Notes: a model not told the origin generated them from the letters alone. A stretch of DNA of 64,000 nt from Bacteroidota bacterium (GCA_026391695.1 JAPLDP010000086.1:21799-85798); one strand, 5' to 3'. Positions 36,093-45,308 are shown, counted from the first letter of the stretch. Numbers and translations: made by a program.

Positions 36093-36830
36093 TCATCTGT
36101 TTACAAGGAGCTTCCTTGTTAGAATGGTTTGATTATCAACGATCAAAGAATATAAATAAATACCCTTTTGAAGATCAGAGGTATTCAGGACAAATTTGCC
36201 CTGCTGACCTGTAATAATTGTTTCTTTAACCTTTGATCCCAGGAGATTGCGAACGACAAGGGAGCCGTTCTTTATCCCGGATGGCAATGAATAATTGAAT
36301 GATGTAGAATTGCTTGCAGGATTGGGAAAGGCTTCCGAAAGTTCAATTTTCTTCTTAAGATCATCAGTCAGTCCGGCATATCCTGCAATAAAATTAACCA
36401 GCACGCTGGCGCTGTCATTCGGGTCGCGCTCATCAAAAAACACATACCAGATCTTTGATGTTCCCAGAACTCCGTTACAGAAATAATCGCCGCTGAAATC
36501 AGTCGTATTGGTTATACCCGGTCCGATCGTCGTCGAACCAGGGGAAACATAAGTAGTGGGAGGATAACATGATCCACCCCAGCAGAAAGTATTGGTCGTA
36601 CCAGGCATAGTATCCTGTACGATCTTTTTAACCTTTATGTCAATGCTTTCACCTGTGGTATTCTTTATATAAATGTAAGCATTAATCACATCAACCGGTG
36701 GATTTACCAAAATAGGAAATTCAGATTTATCAGGTATATCTCCATCTTCCCATGATAGCGATAATGATTGGGAGGAGACAGCTAAAGATAAAATACCTGT
36801 GCAAGCGATAAGTAGTAATATTTCCTTCAT
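36093..36830 (-). CDS. T9SS cargo protein of unknown function
   Basis: From ATG 36830 the product has 245 residues. It starts MKEILLLIACTGILSLAVSS, a Sec signal peptide, followed by a beta-rich domain of about 150 residues containing four cysteines. The C-terminal sorting domain begins at EAFPNPASNSTSFNYSLPSG and ends GIYLYSLIVDNQTILTRKLL. That form sends proteins through the type IX system to the cell surface. A frame open upstream to 36872 overlaps the promoter region and was not used. The central domain is not recognised. It converges with metK and is divergent from another cargo gene. Confidence 0.8.
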   Translation of the reverse strand: MKEILLLIACTGILSLAVSSQSLSLSWEDGDIPDKSEFPILVNPPVDVINAYIYIKNTTGESIDIKVKKIVQDTMPGTTNTFCWGGSCYPPTTYVSPGSTTIGPGITNTTDFSGDYFCNGVLGTSKIWYVFFDERDPNDSASVLVNFIAGYAGLTDDLKKKIELSEAFPNPASNSTSFNYSLPSGIKNGSLVVRNLLGSKVKETIITGQQGKFVLNTSDLQKGIYLYSLIVDNQTILTRKLLVNR

Positions 36831-36869
36831 AAAACCATTATTTACAGTATTACAGAACATTTTCAGACA

Positions 36870-36877
36870 CAAAATTA
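36870..36877 (-). promoter_or_regulatory. -7 promoter element of the 36.8-kb cargo gene
   Basis: Minus-strand TAATTTTG (36877-36870) matches TAnnTTTG and lies 39 bases before the ATG at 36830. The -33 position is not a clear TTG. Confidence 0.4.
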
Positions 36878-37102
36878 TACATTTTCCTATATTTATTTAC
36901 AGATCTGCGATTCTTTATGAAATTTTAACAGATAAGTGATTTTACATTATTTTTGTACGCCATAATCAGGCCAGTACCCGGATTATTCATATTAAATAAC
37001 TTAAATTCATCCACTTTTGAAGAACATATTTACTCTTATTGCTTTATTTTGAACATCATCCATTATTTGAATAAGCAACCAAATCAAACCCTTAGAAACA
37101 TT

Positions 37103-38764
37103 TTGAAAAAGCTCAGTTTTATTTTCTCATTGACTTTTATATCACTAATTGCCATTGCCCAGCAAGTAGCCCGCGACAAGGTGGTCGTTGAAATCGGCAC
37201 CGGCACATGGTGTCAGTTTTGCCCGGGAGCAGCACTGGGTGCTGATGACCTCATTGCCAATGGTAAACAGGTAGCTATCATCGAATATCACAACGGTGAT
37301 GCCTATGCAAATGCCTATTCCAACTACCGCAATGATGTCTATTACGCTTTGACCAGCTATCCCACAGCGCATTTCGACGGTGTTTTGGAGGTTGTCGGAG
37401 GATACCAAACCCAGAGCATGTACTCCTACTATCTCCCAAAATATAACCAGAGGATCGCTATTGCTTCTTCTTTCACTCTGGATGTTCAGGGTGTTAATTC
37501 AGGATTAATTGATTTCGACATTACGGTCACTGTTGAAAAAGTAGCATCTGTTTCCAGTACTAACATGGTTCTCCATATGGTGCTTACACAGTCGGACATT
37601 GCTCAGAACTGGCAGGGGCTTACAGAGCTGAATTATGTTGAACGACTGATGATTCCCAACCAGTATGGTACTGCGCTGAACTTTGGCAGCGGCAATACGC
37701 AGGTTGTAAATAAATCGTTCTCGCTGAATCCATCATGGATACCTGAAAACTGCGAACTGGTGGTTTTCGTTCAGGACGTGACATCCAAAGAGGTGCTGCA
37801 AGGCACAAAGAAGAACCTGATGGATTTTAATGCAGCCTATGCCTATGATGCTTCAATTATCGGGCTTGATAACATTGGACAGGAAAATTGCACCGGGAAG
37901 CTTTCCCCTATAATTACTATCCGGAACAATGCTAATGACCCTCTTCTATCTCTCGGTCTTAACTATAACGTGAATAATGGTCCTTTGAGTACATATGCAT
38001 GGACTGGGAACCTTAGCTATCCCCAGACAGAAGCCATCACACTTCCTGAAATCAGCTTTGATGTCCAGCCCAACAATACTATTCAGATTTATTCTGATTA
38101 TCCAAATGGTAATCCTGACCAGTATCCGAACAATGACACCATTGGCATCAGTTTCGTTTCTGCCAATGCCTATATGGGGCCTATATATCTAAATCTCAGA
38201 CTTGATGGTAAACCCGAGGAAACGACCTATGAGGTTATCAACTCATCCGGAGATATCCTCTATTCAAAGGGGCCGTTCCCGGGACAGGCAAATCATTTCC
38301 TGAAAGATACATTCAATTTAGAATCTGATTGTTTCGCCTTTATCATTCATGATACAGGTGGAGATGGCATTTGTTGTGGTGAAGGTATTGGATTCTATAG
38401 ACTTTTTGATGATTATGATATACTCCTTCGTCTGGGCCAAGAGTTTGGTTCAATGGAAATAACCCAGTTTTGGACGCTTATTGATGCAATAAGGGATGGA
38501 TCAGTTGCCAATGAGCTTAACATTTATCCCAATCCATCCCATGGTTCAACTGCTCTGTCATTCAGCCTCAGGAAAACAGAAACGGTTAAACTGGCTGTTT
38601 ATAACCTCATGGGAGAAATGATTCTTGAAAACAACCCTGGCAGCCTTCCGGCAGGTGAGCACACAACCACAATAAACAGTGATGAACTGCAGCCCGGCAT
38701 CTATTTTATCAGGCTTGTCATAGGTGAAAAGGTTGTGACTAAGAAGTTCTCTGTTATAAAATAG
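37103..38764 (+). CDS. T9SS cargo protein with thioredoxin-like (Omp28-type) domain
   Basis: The likely start is TTG 37103, giving 553 residues and a signal peptide (KKLSFIFSLTFISLIAIAQQ). The open frame reaches 36953, but no ATG occurs before the mature part, and 36948-36955 (TATTTTTG) looks like the promoter. The N-terminal domain carries WCQFC (C37, C40) after a hydrophobic strand and a later SYPTAHFDG with a cis-proline, as in thioredoxin folds of the Omp28 type. A beta-rich middle and a T9SS sorting domain (IYPNPSHGSTALSFSLRKTE to GIYFIRLVIGEKVVTKKFSV) follow. It may be a surface thiol-disulfide protein; this is inference from the CxxC. Confidence 0.78.
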   Translation: MKKLSFIFSLTFISLIAIAQQVARDKVVVEIGTGTWCQFCPGAALGADDLIANGKQVAIIEYHNGDAYANAYSNYRNDVYYALTSYPTAHFDGVLEVVGGYQTQSMYSYYLPKYNQRIAIASSFTLDVQGVNSGLIDFDITVTVEKVASVSSTNMVLHMVLTQSDIAQNWQGLTELNYVERLMIPNQYGTALNFGSGNTQVVNKSFSLNPSWIPENCELVVFVQDVTSKEVLQGTKKNLMDFNAAYAYDASIIGLDNIGQENCTGKLSPIITIRNNANDPLLSLGLNYNVNNGPLSTYAWTGNLSYPQTEAITLPEISFDVQPNNTIQIYSDYPNGNPDQYPNNDTIGISFVSANAYMGPIYLNLRLDGKPEETTYEVINSSGDILYSKGPFPGQANHFLKDTFNLESDCFAFIIHDTGGDGICCGEGIGFYRLFDDYDILLRLGQEFGSMEITQFWTLIDAIRDGSVANELNIYPNPSHGSTALSFSLRKTETVKLAVYNLMGEMILENNPGSLPAGEHTTTINSDELQPGIYFIRLVIGEKVVTKKFSVIK

Positions 38765-38765
38765 T

Positions 38766-38816
38766 CCTCCGTGACCCTTTGTGGTTATTTATTATAACCA
38801 CGAAGTAACACAGAGG
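38766..38816. repeat. inverted-repeat element of the CCTC-GTGGTTA family
   Basis: Arm 38766-38788 and arm 38794-38816 are inverted copies (18 of 23 positions pair), with a perfect 8-bp inner stem GTGGTTAT/ATAACCAC and a 5-base loop. It starts one base after the cargo gene stop. The right arm matches 60901-60922 in 21 of 22 positions, so this is a dispersed family. Further ACACAGAGG-like words follow to about 38835. Confidence 0.75.
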
Positions 38817-38865
38817 TGCACAGAGGCACACAGAGATTTTTAATGTTATCCAGAAGATATTCTTC

Positions 38866-39927
38866 TCATGCTTTATTAATTCCGAATTCAGGGAAATATT
38901 TCTTCTGAAAAGCCAAGGCGACGTTAACCAGCCCGATCATCACAGGCACTTCGACCAATGGACCGATAACCGCTGCAAAGGCTTCGCCGGAGTTGATCCC
39001 GAAAACGGCCACAGCCACAGCTATTGCCAGCTCAAAATTATTGCTTGCCGCTGTCAGCGAAATGGTCACGGTTTTGGCATATCCTGCTCCTGTTCTTTTT
39101 CCCATGAAAAAGGAGACAAGAAACATCACCACAAAATAAATGATCAATGGTATAGCTATCCTCACAACATCAAGGGGAATTTTTACAATATACTCGCCTT
39201 TAAGCGAGAACATGACGACAATAGTAAAGAGTAATGCAATGAGTGTGACAGGACTAATTTTCGGAATAAACCGTCTTTCATACCATTCTTTACTTTTGAT
39301 CTTTAACAATGTAAAGCGGGTGATGATGCCCGCCAGAAATGGAATGCCGAGATAAATAAAAACGCTTTTGGCAATTTGTCCGATCGTGATGTCCACGGTA
39401 AATGTCTTAATTCCCAGCCATGACGGAACTAAGGTGAGGAAAACGTAAGCATAAAAGGAGAAGAAAATTACCTGGAAAATTGAATTAAATGCGACCAGGC
39501 CGGCAGCATATTCCCTGTCGCCCTTGGCCAGGTCATTCCATACGATGACCATGGCTATGCACCGTGCCAGGCCAATGATAATCAGCCCCGCCATATACTC
39601 GGGATAACCCCTTAAAAAAATGATGGCCAGAAGAAACATCAGAACCGGCCCGATAAGCCAGTTTTGTATCAGGGACAAAAACAGTATCTTATAATTCCGG
39701 AAAACATCGCCCATTTCTTCATATCTGACTTTTGCCAATGGCGGATACATCATGAGGATCAAGCCAATGGCAATAGGAATATTAGTTGTTCCCGACTGGA
39801 ATTGTCCCCAGAAATCCTTTATCAGAGGAAAGAAATAACCTGAAAAGACGCCGACGAACATCGCCAGGAATATCCATAATGTGAGGTACCTGTCAAGAAA
39901 GGATAATCTTTTTGTAATGGATGCCAT
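38866..39927 (-). CDS. acr3: ACR3-family arsenite efflux permease
   Basis: The 353-residue polytopic protein (ATG 39927) has about ten membrane helices. The segment [20 protein letters not shown] carries C123, equivalent to the cysteine essential for arsenite binding in ACR3. The C-terminal [20 protein letters not shown] carries the conserved glutamate. It exports As(III) produced by the preceding ArsC. An in-frame TTG upstream at 39936 overlaps arsC and is less likely. It is the last gene of the ars operon. Confidence 0.93.
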   Translation of the reverse strand: MASITKRLSFLDRYLTLWIFLAMFVGVFSGYFFPLIKDFWGQFQSGTTNIPIAIGLILMMYPPLAKVRYEEMGDVFRNYKILFLSLIQNWLIGPVLMFLLAIIFLRGYPEYMAGLIIIGLARCIAMVIVWNDLAKGDREYAAGLVAFNSIFQVIFFSFYAYVFLTLVPSWLGIKTFTVDITIGQIAKSVFIYLGIPFLAGIITRFTLLKIKSKEWYERRFIPKISPVTLIALLFTIVVMFSLKGEYIVKIPLDVVRIAIPLIIYFVVMFLVSFFMGKRTGAGYAKTVTISLTAASNNFELAIAVAVAVFGINSGEAFAAVIGPLVEVPVMIGLVNVALAFQKKYFPEFGINKA

Positions 39928-39932
39928 AATTG

Positions 39933-40358
39933 TCAATCTTTTAAATGTTCCTGCAAAAACTTATTGAATTGGATTTCTATCTGATCGCGTATCTCTCTGT
40001 AAACAGCCATTGTTGCCTCCTCACTGCCGGCGAAATCAGTCGGATCTTCAAATCCAATATAAAGCCTGTGCTTTACCTGACCTGTAAAAACCGGGCATGT
40101 TTCTTTCGCATGGTCACATACAGTGATGACGTAATCAAATGGCTGTGATGTGAATTCATCAACATTCCTAGGCCGGTTCGTACTGATATCAATGCCCTTT
40201 TCTTGCATCACCCTGACAGCATAAGGGTTGATCTCTGCAGTGGGTTCAGTCCCGGCAGAAAAGACTTCCAGATTTTTTTTAAAGGATTTTAAAAATCCTG
40301 CCGCCATCTGGCTGCGGCAGCTGTTACCGGTGCAAAGTATAAGAATCCTGATATTCAT
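39933..40358 (-). CDS. arsC: thioredoxin-coupled arsenate reductase ArsC (LMW phosphatase fold)
   Basis: From ATG 40358 the product has 141 residues. The P-loop CTGNSCR at C9-R15 is the CX5R phosphatase motif. C81 and C88 in CDHAKETC complete the three-cysteine relay of the thioredoxin-dependent family. It reduces arsenate to arsenite for export by ACR3. The longer open frame to 40451 would run into the arsG gene and was rejected. A small thioredoxin encoded three genes upstream might serve it, though a housekeeping thioredoxin is equally likely. Confidence 0.92.
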   Translation of the reverse strand: MNIRILILCTGNSCRSQMAAGFLKSFKKNLEVFSAGTEPTAEINPYAVRVMQEKGIDISTNRPRNVDEFTSQPFDYVITVCDHAKETCPVFTGQVKHRLYIGFEDPTDFAGSEEATMAVYREIRDQIEIQFNKFLQEHLKD

Positions 40359-40378
40359 TTTTACATATAAATGTAAGT

Positions 40379-41080
40379 TTATAAAAGAAAAATAATGGAA
40401 TAATAGATGCCGACACCAATGAATAATGCAGCAACCACGATCCTGAACCATTTTTCGAAGACCCTGAGTTTATTGTAAAAACTGCCTATACTTGATATAC
40501 TGTATGCAAGGAGCCATGCAATGATGATGACAGGTAAGCCGGTGGCAACAGCAAAAACCAAGGGGAGATAAAGGCCTGATGGGCTGGTAATGGTCATAGG
40601 TATCAGCATTCCAAAATAAAGCACCCCGCTATATGGACAAAAGGCCAGTGCAAAGATGATCCCCAGGAATAAGGCACTCCAGCTTCTGTTTTTTCCACTC
40701 ACTTGCTGGAATTTATCTGCCCATTTACCTGAGCCCGGAAGCTTGATCCTGATCACATTAAGCAACAGTATTCCGAATATGATGAGCAAAGGTCCCAGTA
40801 GTTTCTCACCATAAATTTGAAAAAATCGGGCAACGTGGAACTTACTGGCGCCAAAATAAAGTATCAGTCCTAAAGAGGTATAACTGATTGCGCGGCCCAG
40901 GGTATACAACAAACCATTTATGAAGATTTTTACCCTGTTATCAATGTCTTTGCTGATGTACCCTATAGCTGTAATATTCGTCGCCAGCGGGCATGGGCTG
41001 ATAGCGGTCATCAATCCCAGCAGAAAAGCATAAACAACCGGAATAGTTGTGTTATCCAGCAACGATTGCAAAGAGTGCAT
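40379..41080 (-). CDS. arsG: ArsG-like permease (CcdA/DsbD-type membrane protein)
   Basis: The 233-residue protein has about six membrane helices. Cysteines follow proline or precede it in the helices at AISPCPLATN (C30) and ALAFCPYSG, the arrangement of CcdA/DsbD redox carriers. Proteins of this type next to ArsF are named ArsG, described as exporters of trivalent aminobenzylarsenicals. The start codon lies one base before the arsF stop region, so the two are coupled. Its CcdA-like cysteines also allow an alternative: carrying electrons from a cytosolic thioredoxin to periplasmic ArsF. Confidence 0.8.
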   Translation of the reverse strand: MHSLQSLLDNTTIPVVYAFLLGLMTAISPCPLATNITAIGYISKDIDNRVKIFINGLLYTLGRAISYTSLGLILYFGASKFHVARFFQIYGEKLLGPLLIIFGILLLNVIRIKLPGSGKWADKFQQVSGKNRSWSALFLGIIFALAFCPYSGVLYFGMLIPMTITSPSGLYLPLVFAVATGLPVIIIAWLLAYSISSIGSFYNKLRVFEKWFRIVVAALFIGVGIYYSIIFLL

Positions 41081-41081
41081 A

Positions 41082-41507
41082 CTATTTCAGCATTTCAGTA
41101 ATTTTATCCTTCAGGCCCCCGATAAACTTTTCGCGTTCATTCCGTGAATAAGAGAAAGCAAAATTGGTCATATCCTCTTTTATTTCCTTTCCGTCAGCAA
41201 TTTTTATCAAAAGCAATGTAGATCCATATACCTCGTATTTCTCGACAAGGCTTTTATTCTCCTTATCATCAAAGTTCAATATTTTCAACCTGATCGTTCC
41301 ATTGTCCAATTCATTTTTGAAATACGTATCAATAGTATTGATCGTATTTTCCTCGATTGAGAGACATGTTGGACATCGGTATGTACCATGGAAATAATAA
41401 ACCTCCAGAACAGGATTATTATTGCCTGGAACACTAATAGAACCGACCGTCACCAAACTGAAACAGCTGAACAACATCAGACTTATCAAAATCAAAAACT
41501 TTCTCAT
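41082..41507 (-). CDS. arsF: ArsF-like exported thiol protein
   Basis: The 141-residue protein begins MRKFLILISLMLFSCFSLVT, a signal peptide, possibly with a lipobox-like cysteine at 15. The mature part has YRCPTCLSIEE (C45, C48), a CPTC thioredoxin-like site, and a beta strand YFHGTYR before it. The family is named for a subunit of a nitrophenylarsenate nitroreductase (ArsEF). It is adjacent to arsG and 53 bases downstream of a small thioredoxin gene. Its natural substrate in this organism is unknown. Confidence 0.78.
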   Translation of the reverse strand: MRKFLILISLMLFSCFSLVTVGSISVPGNNNPVLEVYYFHGTYRCPTCLSIEENTINTIDTYFKNELDNGTIRLKILNFDDKENKSLVEKYEVYGSTLLLIKIADGKEIKEDMTNFAFSYSRNEREKFIGGLKDKITEMLK

Positions 41508-41560
41508 ATGCTATAATTTAATGTTTAATATTTCATTTTTCATCCTTCATATTTCATCCA

Positions 41561-41800
41561 TTAAATTTCCCTGCCGATAATCTCTTTTAGTTCTTTCACC
41601 GAAGGTACACGACCTGACACAACGACCTTTTCATTAATGATCAATGCGGGTGTGCGCATTACCCCATATGACATGATCTTCATGATGTCCTCTTCTTTTA
41701 TAACAGGGGTGTTCATTCCCATCTCGTCAAGTGCTTTAAGGGTCAATTTTTCGAGATTTTTACAATTGGCACAACCGGTACCTAAAACTTTTATTTCCAT
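41561..41800 (-). CDS. small thioredoxin-fold protein, candidate ArsE
   Basis: The 79-residue protein is a minimal thioredoxin/glutaredoxin: EIKVLGTGCANCKNLEKLTL with the CANC site (C10, C13), and MRTPALIINEKVVVSGRVPS with the cis-proline. It matches the TM0996/MTH895 type of small redox protein. Position before arsF and arsG suggests the E component of an arsEFG set. It could also donate electrons to ArsC or to the CcdA-like ArsG. It lacks a signal peptide and would be cytosolic. Confidence 0.78.
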   Translation of the reverse strand: MEIKVLGTGCANCKNLEKLTLKALDEMGMNTPVIKEEDIMKIMSYGVMRTPALIINEKVVVSGRVPSVKELKEIIGREI

Positions 41801-41821
41801 AATGATACAATTTTATAATTC

Positions 41822-42127
41822 TTAATGATCAATAAATTCAGAAAACAACTTTTGAGCGATAGCCCAATTTTCCCTGTTGATACAATACTTTACTTTGGGA
41901 GGCTCGATATTTCCCTGAATAAGGCCGGCTTCCTTTAATTCATTCAGATGTTGTGAAACTGTAGCCTGGGCAATAGGAAGTTCTTTCAGTATTTCACTGA
42001 AGCAACAAGTGTCGAGTGAAAGCAGATGTTTCATAATAACAATTCGAGCCGGATGGCCCAAAGCCTTTGCAAATCTGGCTATTTGTATTTCATTATCAGT
42101 ATATGCAGTGCTTGCGGGATGTGTCAT
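41822..42127 (-). CDS. arsR: ArsR-family metalloregulator
   Basis: From ATG 42127 the product has 101 residues with the winged-helix fold: ALGHPARIVIMKHLLSLDTC, then ILKELPIAQATVSQHLNELK as recognition helix. The pair of cysteines in SLDTCCFSEI at the end of helix 3 is the place where As(III) binds in ArsR proteins (where ELCVCDL is classical). Binding of arsenite would release it from DNA and derepress the operon. It is second in the operon, 10 bases after the permease gene. Confidence 0.88.
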   Translation of the reverse strand: MTHPASTAYTDNEIQIARFAKALGHPARIVIMKHLLSLDTCCFSEILKELPIAQATVSQHLNELKEAGLIQGNIEPPKVKYCINRENWAIAQKLFSEFIDH

Positions 42128-42137
42128 ATTCCTTTTA

Positions 42138-43169
42138 TTAAAAGATAAAGTTAAATAAATAGCCAACAATCATGATACCAATGGCAACAATACCTATAAA
42201 AGTGAAAATCAACGGGTATTTAAGCACTTTTTTAAGAATAATGATTTCCGGAAGTGATAAACCGATTACCGACATCATGAATGCCAGTGAGGTACCCAGA
42301 GATGCTCCTTTTTCTATTAATACGGACACGATCGGGATTATGCCCGCAGCGTTTGAATATAAAGGTATGCCTATTAACACCGATATGGGAACGGAATACC
42401 ATACCGATTTGCCCATAAGCGATGCCATGAAATTTTCAGGAACATAACCATGGGCAAATGCTCCGACTACAATTCCAATAGCAATATAAACCCAAACTTT
42501 TGATACGATTTCCTTTACTGCATTTTGACCATACTGAATCCTTTCCGAAAATTTCAATTTTTCCTCGGCATCTGCACTTCCGCCAAATTTTGTAACATAT
42601 ACCCAATCTTCAACCCATTTTTCAAGCCTCAGTTTTCCTATCACCCAGCCTGAAAGAATAGCTATTATCAGTCCCATCCCGACATAAATAAAGGCTGTTT
42701 TCCAGCCAAACATTCCGAATAACAGGACAACTGCAACTTCGTTGATCATCGGTGCTGCAATAAGGAACGAAAAGGTTACACCAAGAGGTACGCCTGATTC
42801 GACAAATCCAAGGAATAAGGGAATGGCTGAACATGAACAGAATGGCGTCACAATGCCTAAACCTCCTGCCAGAATGTTGCCGGTGAAATGCGATTTCCCT
42901 TCCAGAAATTTGCGTGTGCGCTCAGGAGAGAAATATGACCGGATGATACCAACGAAAAAAATGATCAGGGTCAATAGAAGGAGCACCTTAGGAAACTCAT
43001 AAAGAAAAAAACGTAATGCCTCTGTCAGGCGTTTTCCTTCTAACATTCCGAAGGCATCATAAACAATAAAATCTGTAAGAGGTTTCAGATACCGGTATAA
43101 AATTATCCAGACAGGCAAGAGTAAGAGAGGCAGTAATAATCTGAGACGGTCACTCCGAATTACTTTCAT
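42138..43169 (-). CDS. DUF318-family permease, ArsP-like
   Basis: The 343-residue polytopic protein has about eight to ten helices. The family signature is GGLGIVTPFCSCSAIPLFLG, with FCSCS, followed by FLIAAPMINEVAVVLLFGMF. Related proteins include ArsP, which exports trivalent methyl- and aromatic arsenicals, and other members linked to metal export. It opens the ars operon (leftward), which argues for an arsenical substrate; this is inference. The C-terminal half repeats the pattern (GIPLYSNAAGIIPIVSVLIE). Confidence 0.78.
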   Translation of the reverse strand: MKVIRSDRLRLLLPLLLLPVWIILYRYLKPLTDFIVYDAFGMLEGKRLTEALRFFLYEFPKVLLLLTLIIFFVGIIRSYFSPERTRKFLEGKSHFTGNILAGGLGIVTPFCSCSAIPLFLGFVESGVPLGVTFSFLIAAPMINEVAVVLLFGMFGWKTAFIYVGMGLIIAILSGWVIGKLRLEKWVEDWVYVTKFGGSADAEEKLKFSERIQYGQNAVKEIVSKVWVYIAIGIVVGAFAHGYVPENFMASLMGKSVWYSVPISVLIGIPLYSNAAGIIPIVSVLIEKGASLGTSLAFMMSVIGLSLPEIIILKKVLKYPLIFTFIGIVAIGIMIVGYLFNFIF

Positions 43170-43196
43170 GAATGAAAAAGCAAAATTTTAGTTTAT

Positions 43197-43215
43197 CGTA
43201 TATCGCAAAAATACG
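43197..43215 (-). promoter_or_regulatory. candidate ArsR operator overlapping the ars operon -7 element
   Basis: CGTAT (43197-43201) and ATACG (43211-43215) form an inverted repeat with a 9-base gap. Minus-strand TATTTTTG (43213-43206), a TAnnTTTG match, lies within it, about 37 bases before the first start codon at 43169. A regulator bound here would block transcription. The repeat is short, so this is tentative. Confidence 0.35.
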
Positions 43216-43307
43216 AACAATATCAAATTCAAAAAAATTTGGACAAATTTTTACTATTTTGAATGTTTCAGTGAAGAAATGCGGGATAAAATGAAGCTTA
43301 CTCCATT

Positions 43308-45308
43308 TTATACTAAACCATTTAGTAAAGTATCATCAACTTTATTTGGAATGGTAACTATAAGACTGGATTCCTGCTGCATGGCCCGTAGTATGGATGA
43401 AATGGCGCCTTCATTCCGTGCCCAGCTGCGGCGTGCAATGCCGTTATTCACATCCCAGTGGAGCATCATTTTAAGCCGACGGGTTGCATCATCAGTTCCA
43501 TCCAGTACCATACCGAAGCCGCCGTTGATCACTTCACCCCAGCCCACACCACCACCGTTGTGCAGCGACACCCATGTTGCACCACGGAAGGCATCGCCAA
43601 TCACATTCTGGACTGCCATATCAGCTGTGAAACGTGAGCCATCGTATATATTGGCTGTTTCCCTGAAAGGTGAATCGGTGCCCGACACATCATGATGATC
43701 CCTTCCCAGAACTATCGGAGCAGAGACTATCCCATCTCTGACAGCTTTGTTAAATGCTTCTGCTATCCTTATCCTGCCTTCCGCATCGGCATACAGGATG
43801 CGTGCTTGCGAGCCGACGACCATTTTATTTTTCCTGGCTTCGCGTATCCAGTGAATATTATCGTTTAATTGTCCAAGAATTTCGGGTGGAGCTATTTGGG
43901 CAATATCCGACAGAACATCAGCTGCAATACAGTCGGTGACCTCCAGATCCTTCGGATCACAGGATGTGCAAACCCATCTGAAAGGTCCGAAACCATAGTC
44001 AAAAAATAGTGGACCCATGATATCTTCAACATACGATGGATACTTGTACCTGCCATCTGGCATGAAAATATCGGCACCTGCCCTGCCCGATTCCAGAAGG
44101 AAAGCATTGCCATAATCCCAGAAATACATCCCCCATTCTGATACTTTGTTGATGGCCTTCACCTGTCGCCGTAAAGATTCCTGGACTTCTTCCCTGAACT
44201 TTTCAGGCTGCCGGGCCATCATTGCATTGGATTGATCAAAGGTGAGACCGGCAGGATAATAACCACCTGCATAGGGATTATGCAATGAGGTTTGATCGGA
44301 TCCCATCTCGACATCGAAATCTTTGGAAACAAGCTTTTCCCACAAATCAACCACGTTACCCTGATAACCCAATGAAACAGCTTCTTTGTTTGTTCGTGCA
44401 GTGTGAATGCGGTCAATCAGCTTATCGAGGTTCGTGAACACCTCATCCAGCCAGCCCTGGCTGTGACGTGTTTTAATGGCTTTGGGATTGACTTCGGCGA
44501 TAACACCGATGGCGCCGGCAATGACAGATGCTTTGGCCTGTGCTCCCGACATGCCGCCAAGTCCGGATGTGACGAATACCATTCCACTTATATCACCTTT
44601 TTTCAGCATGCGTGCTGCATTCATCACAGTGATGGTAGTGCCGTGAACGATGCCCTGCGGACCAATATACATGTATGATCCGGCTGTCATCTGGCCATAC
44701 TGCGATACACCAAGTGCATTGAAGCGTTCATAATCATCTTTGGAGGAATAATTAGGTATGACCATGCCATTTGTGACCACCACACGGGGAGCTTCTTTAT
44801 GGGATGGGAACAAGCCAAGCGGATGGCCGGAATATATGGCCAAAGTCTGCTCATCTGTCATCACAGCCAGGTATTTCATCGTCAGCAGATATTGCGCCCA
44901 GTTCTGGAACACCGCGCCATTGCCGCCATAGGTGATCAGCTCATGTGAGTGCTGGGCGACTGCTTCATCGAGGTTGTTGGAGATCATGAGCATGATGGCA
45001 GCAGCTTGTATTGACCTATGTGGGTAATCACTCAGCGGTCTTGCCATGATTTTATATTCCGGCCGGAAGCGGTACATGTATATCCTGCCGTGTCTCTTCA
45101 ATTCTTCTGCAAACTCCGGAGCGAGTATAGCATGATGCTTTTTATCAAAATAGCGCAGTGCATTACGGAGAGCCAGTTTCTTTTCTTCAGATGTAAGAAT
45201 ATCCTTTCGGACTGGTGCGTGATTAATCTCAGGATCAAAGGGCTTTGGATGGGGAAGCCCATCAGGAATGCCCCGGAGGATCGCGTTCTGGAAATCGGTC
45301 AGGTTCAT
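43308..45308 (-). CDS. hutU: urocanate hydratase
   Basis: From ATG 45308 the product has 666 residues, the large form usual in Bacteroidota (about 560 in Escherichia-type relatives). Signatures: YMYIGPQGIVHGTTITVMNA, VTSGLGGMSGAQAKASVIAG (NAD-binding glycine-rich region), GYQGNVVDLWE, DQTSLHNPYAGGYYPAGLTF, and near the end VSLHNGGGVGWGEVINGGFG. It hydrates urocanate to imidazolonepropionate in histidine breakdown using NAD+ as a tightly bound electrophile. Other hut genes (hutH, hutI, ftcD or hutG) are not in the window, so the pathway is split. An upstream extension to 45341 lacks conserved residues. Confidence 0.95.
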   Translation of the reverse strand: MNLTDFQNAILRGIPDGLPHPKPFDPEINHAPVRKDILTSEEKKLALRNALRYFDKKHHAILAPEFAEELKRHGRIYMYRFRPEYKIMARPLSDYPHRSIQAAAIMLMISNNLDEAVAQHSHELITYGGNGAVFQNWAQYLLTMKYLAVMTDEQTLAIYSGHPLGLFPSHKEAPRVVVTNGMVIPNYSSKDDYERFNALGVSQYGQMTAGSYMYIGPQGIVHGTTITVMNAARMLKKGDISGMVFVTSGLGGMSGAQAKASVIAGAIGVIAEVNPKAIKTRHSQGWLDEVFTNLDKLIDRIHTARTNKEAVSLGYQGNVVDLWEKLVSKDFDVEMGSDQTSLHNPYAGGYYPAGLTFDQSNAMMARQPEKFREEVQESLRRQVKAINKVSEWGMYFWDYGNAFLLESGRAGADIFMPDGRYKYPSYVEDIMGPLFFDYGFGPFRWVCTSCDPKDLEVTDCIAADVLSDIAQIAPPEILGQLNDNIHWIREARKNKMVVGSQARILYADAEGRIRIAEAFNKAVRDGIVSAPIVLGRDHHDVSGTDSPFRETANIYDGSRFTADMAVQNVIGDAFRGATWVSLHNGGGVGWGEVINGGFGMVLDGTDDATRRLKMMLHWDVNNGIARRSWARNEGAISSILRAMQQESSLIVTIPNKVDDTLLNGLV

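Noticed and set aside
37145..37408. 87-codon minus-strand frame within the Omp28-like gene
   Set aside because: Antisense shadow of a conserved coding region.
40359..40451. N-terminal extension of arsC
   Set aside because: It overlaps the end of arsG and precedes the conserved P-loop start [17 protein letters not shown] 40358 is the fitting start.
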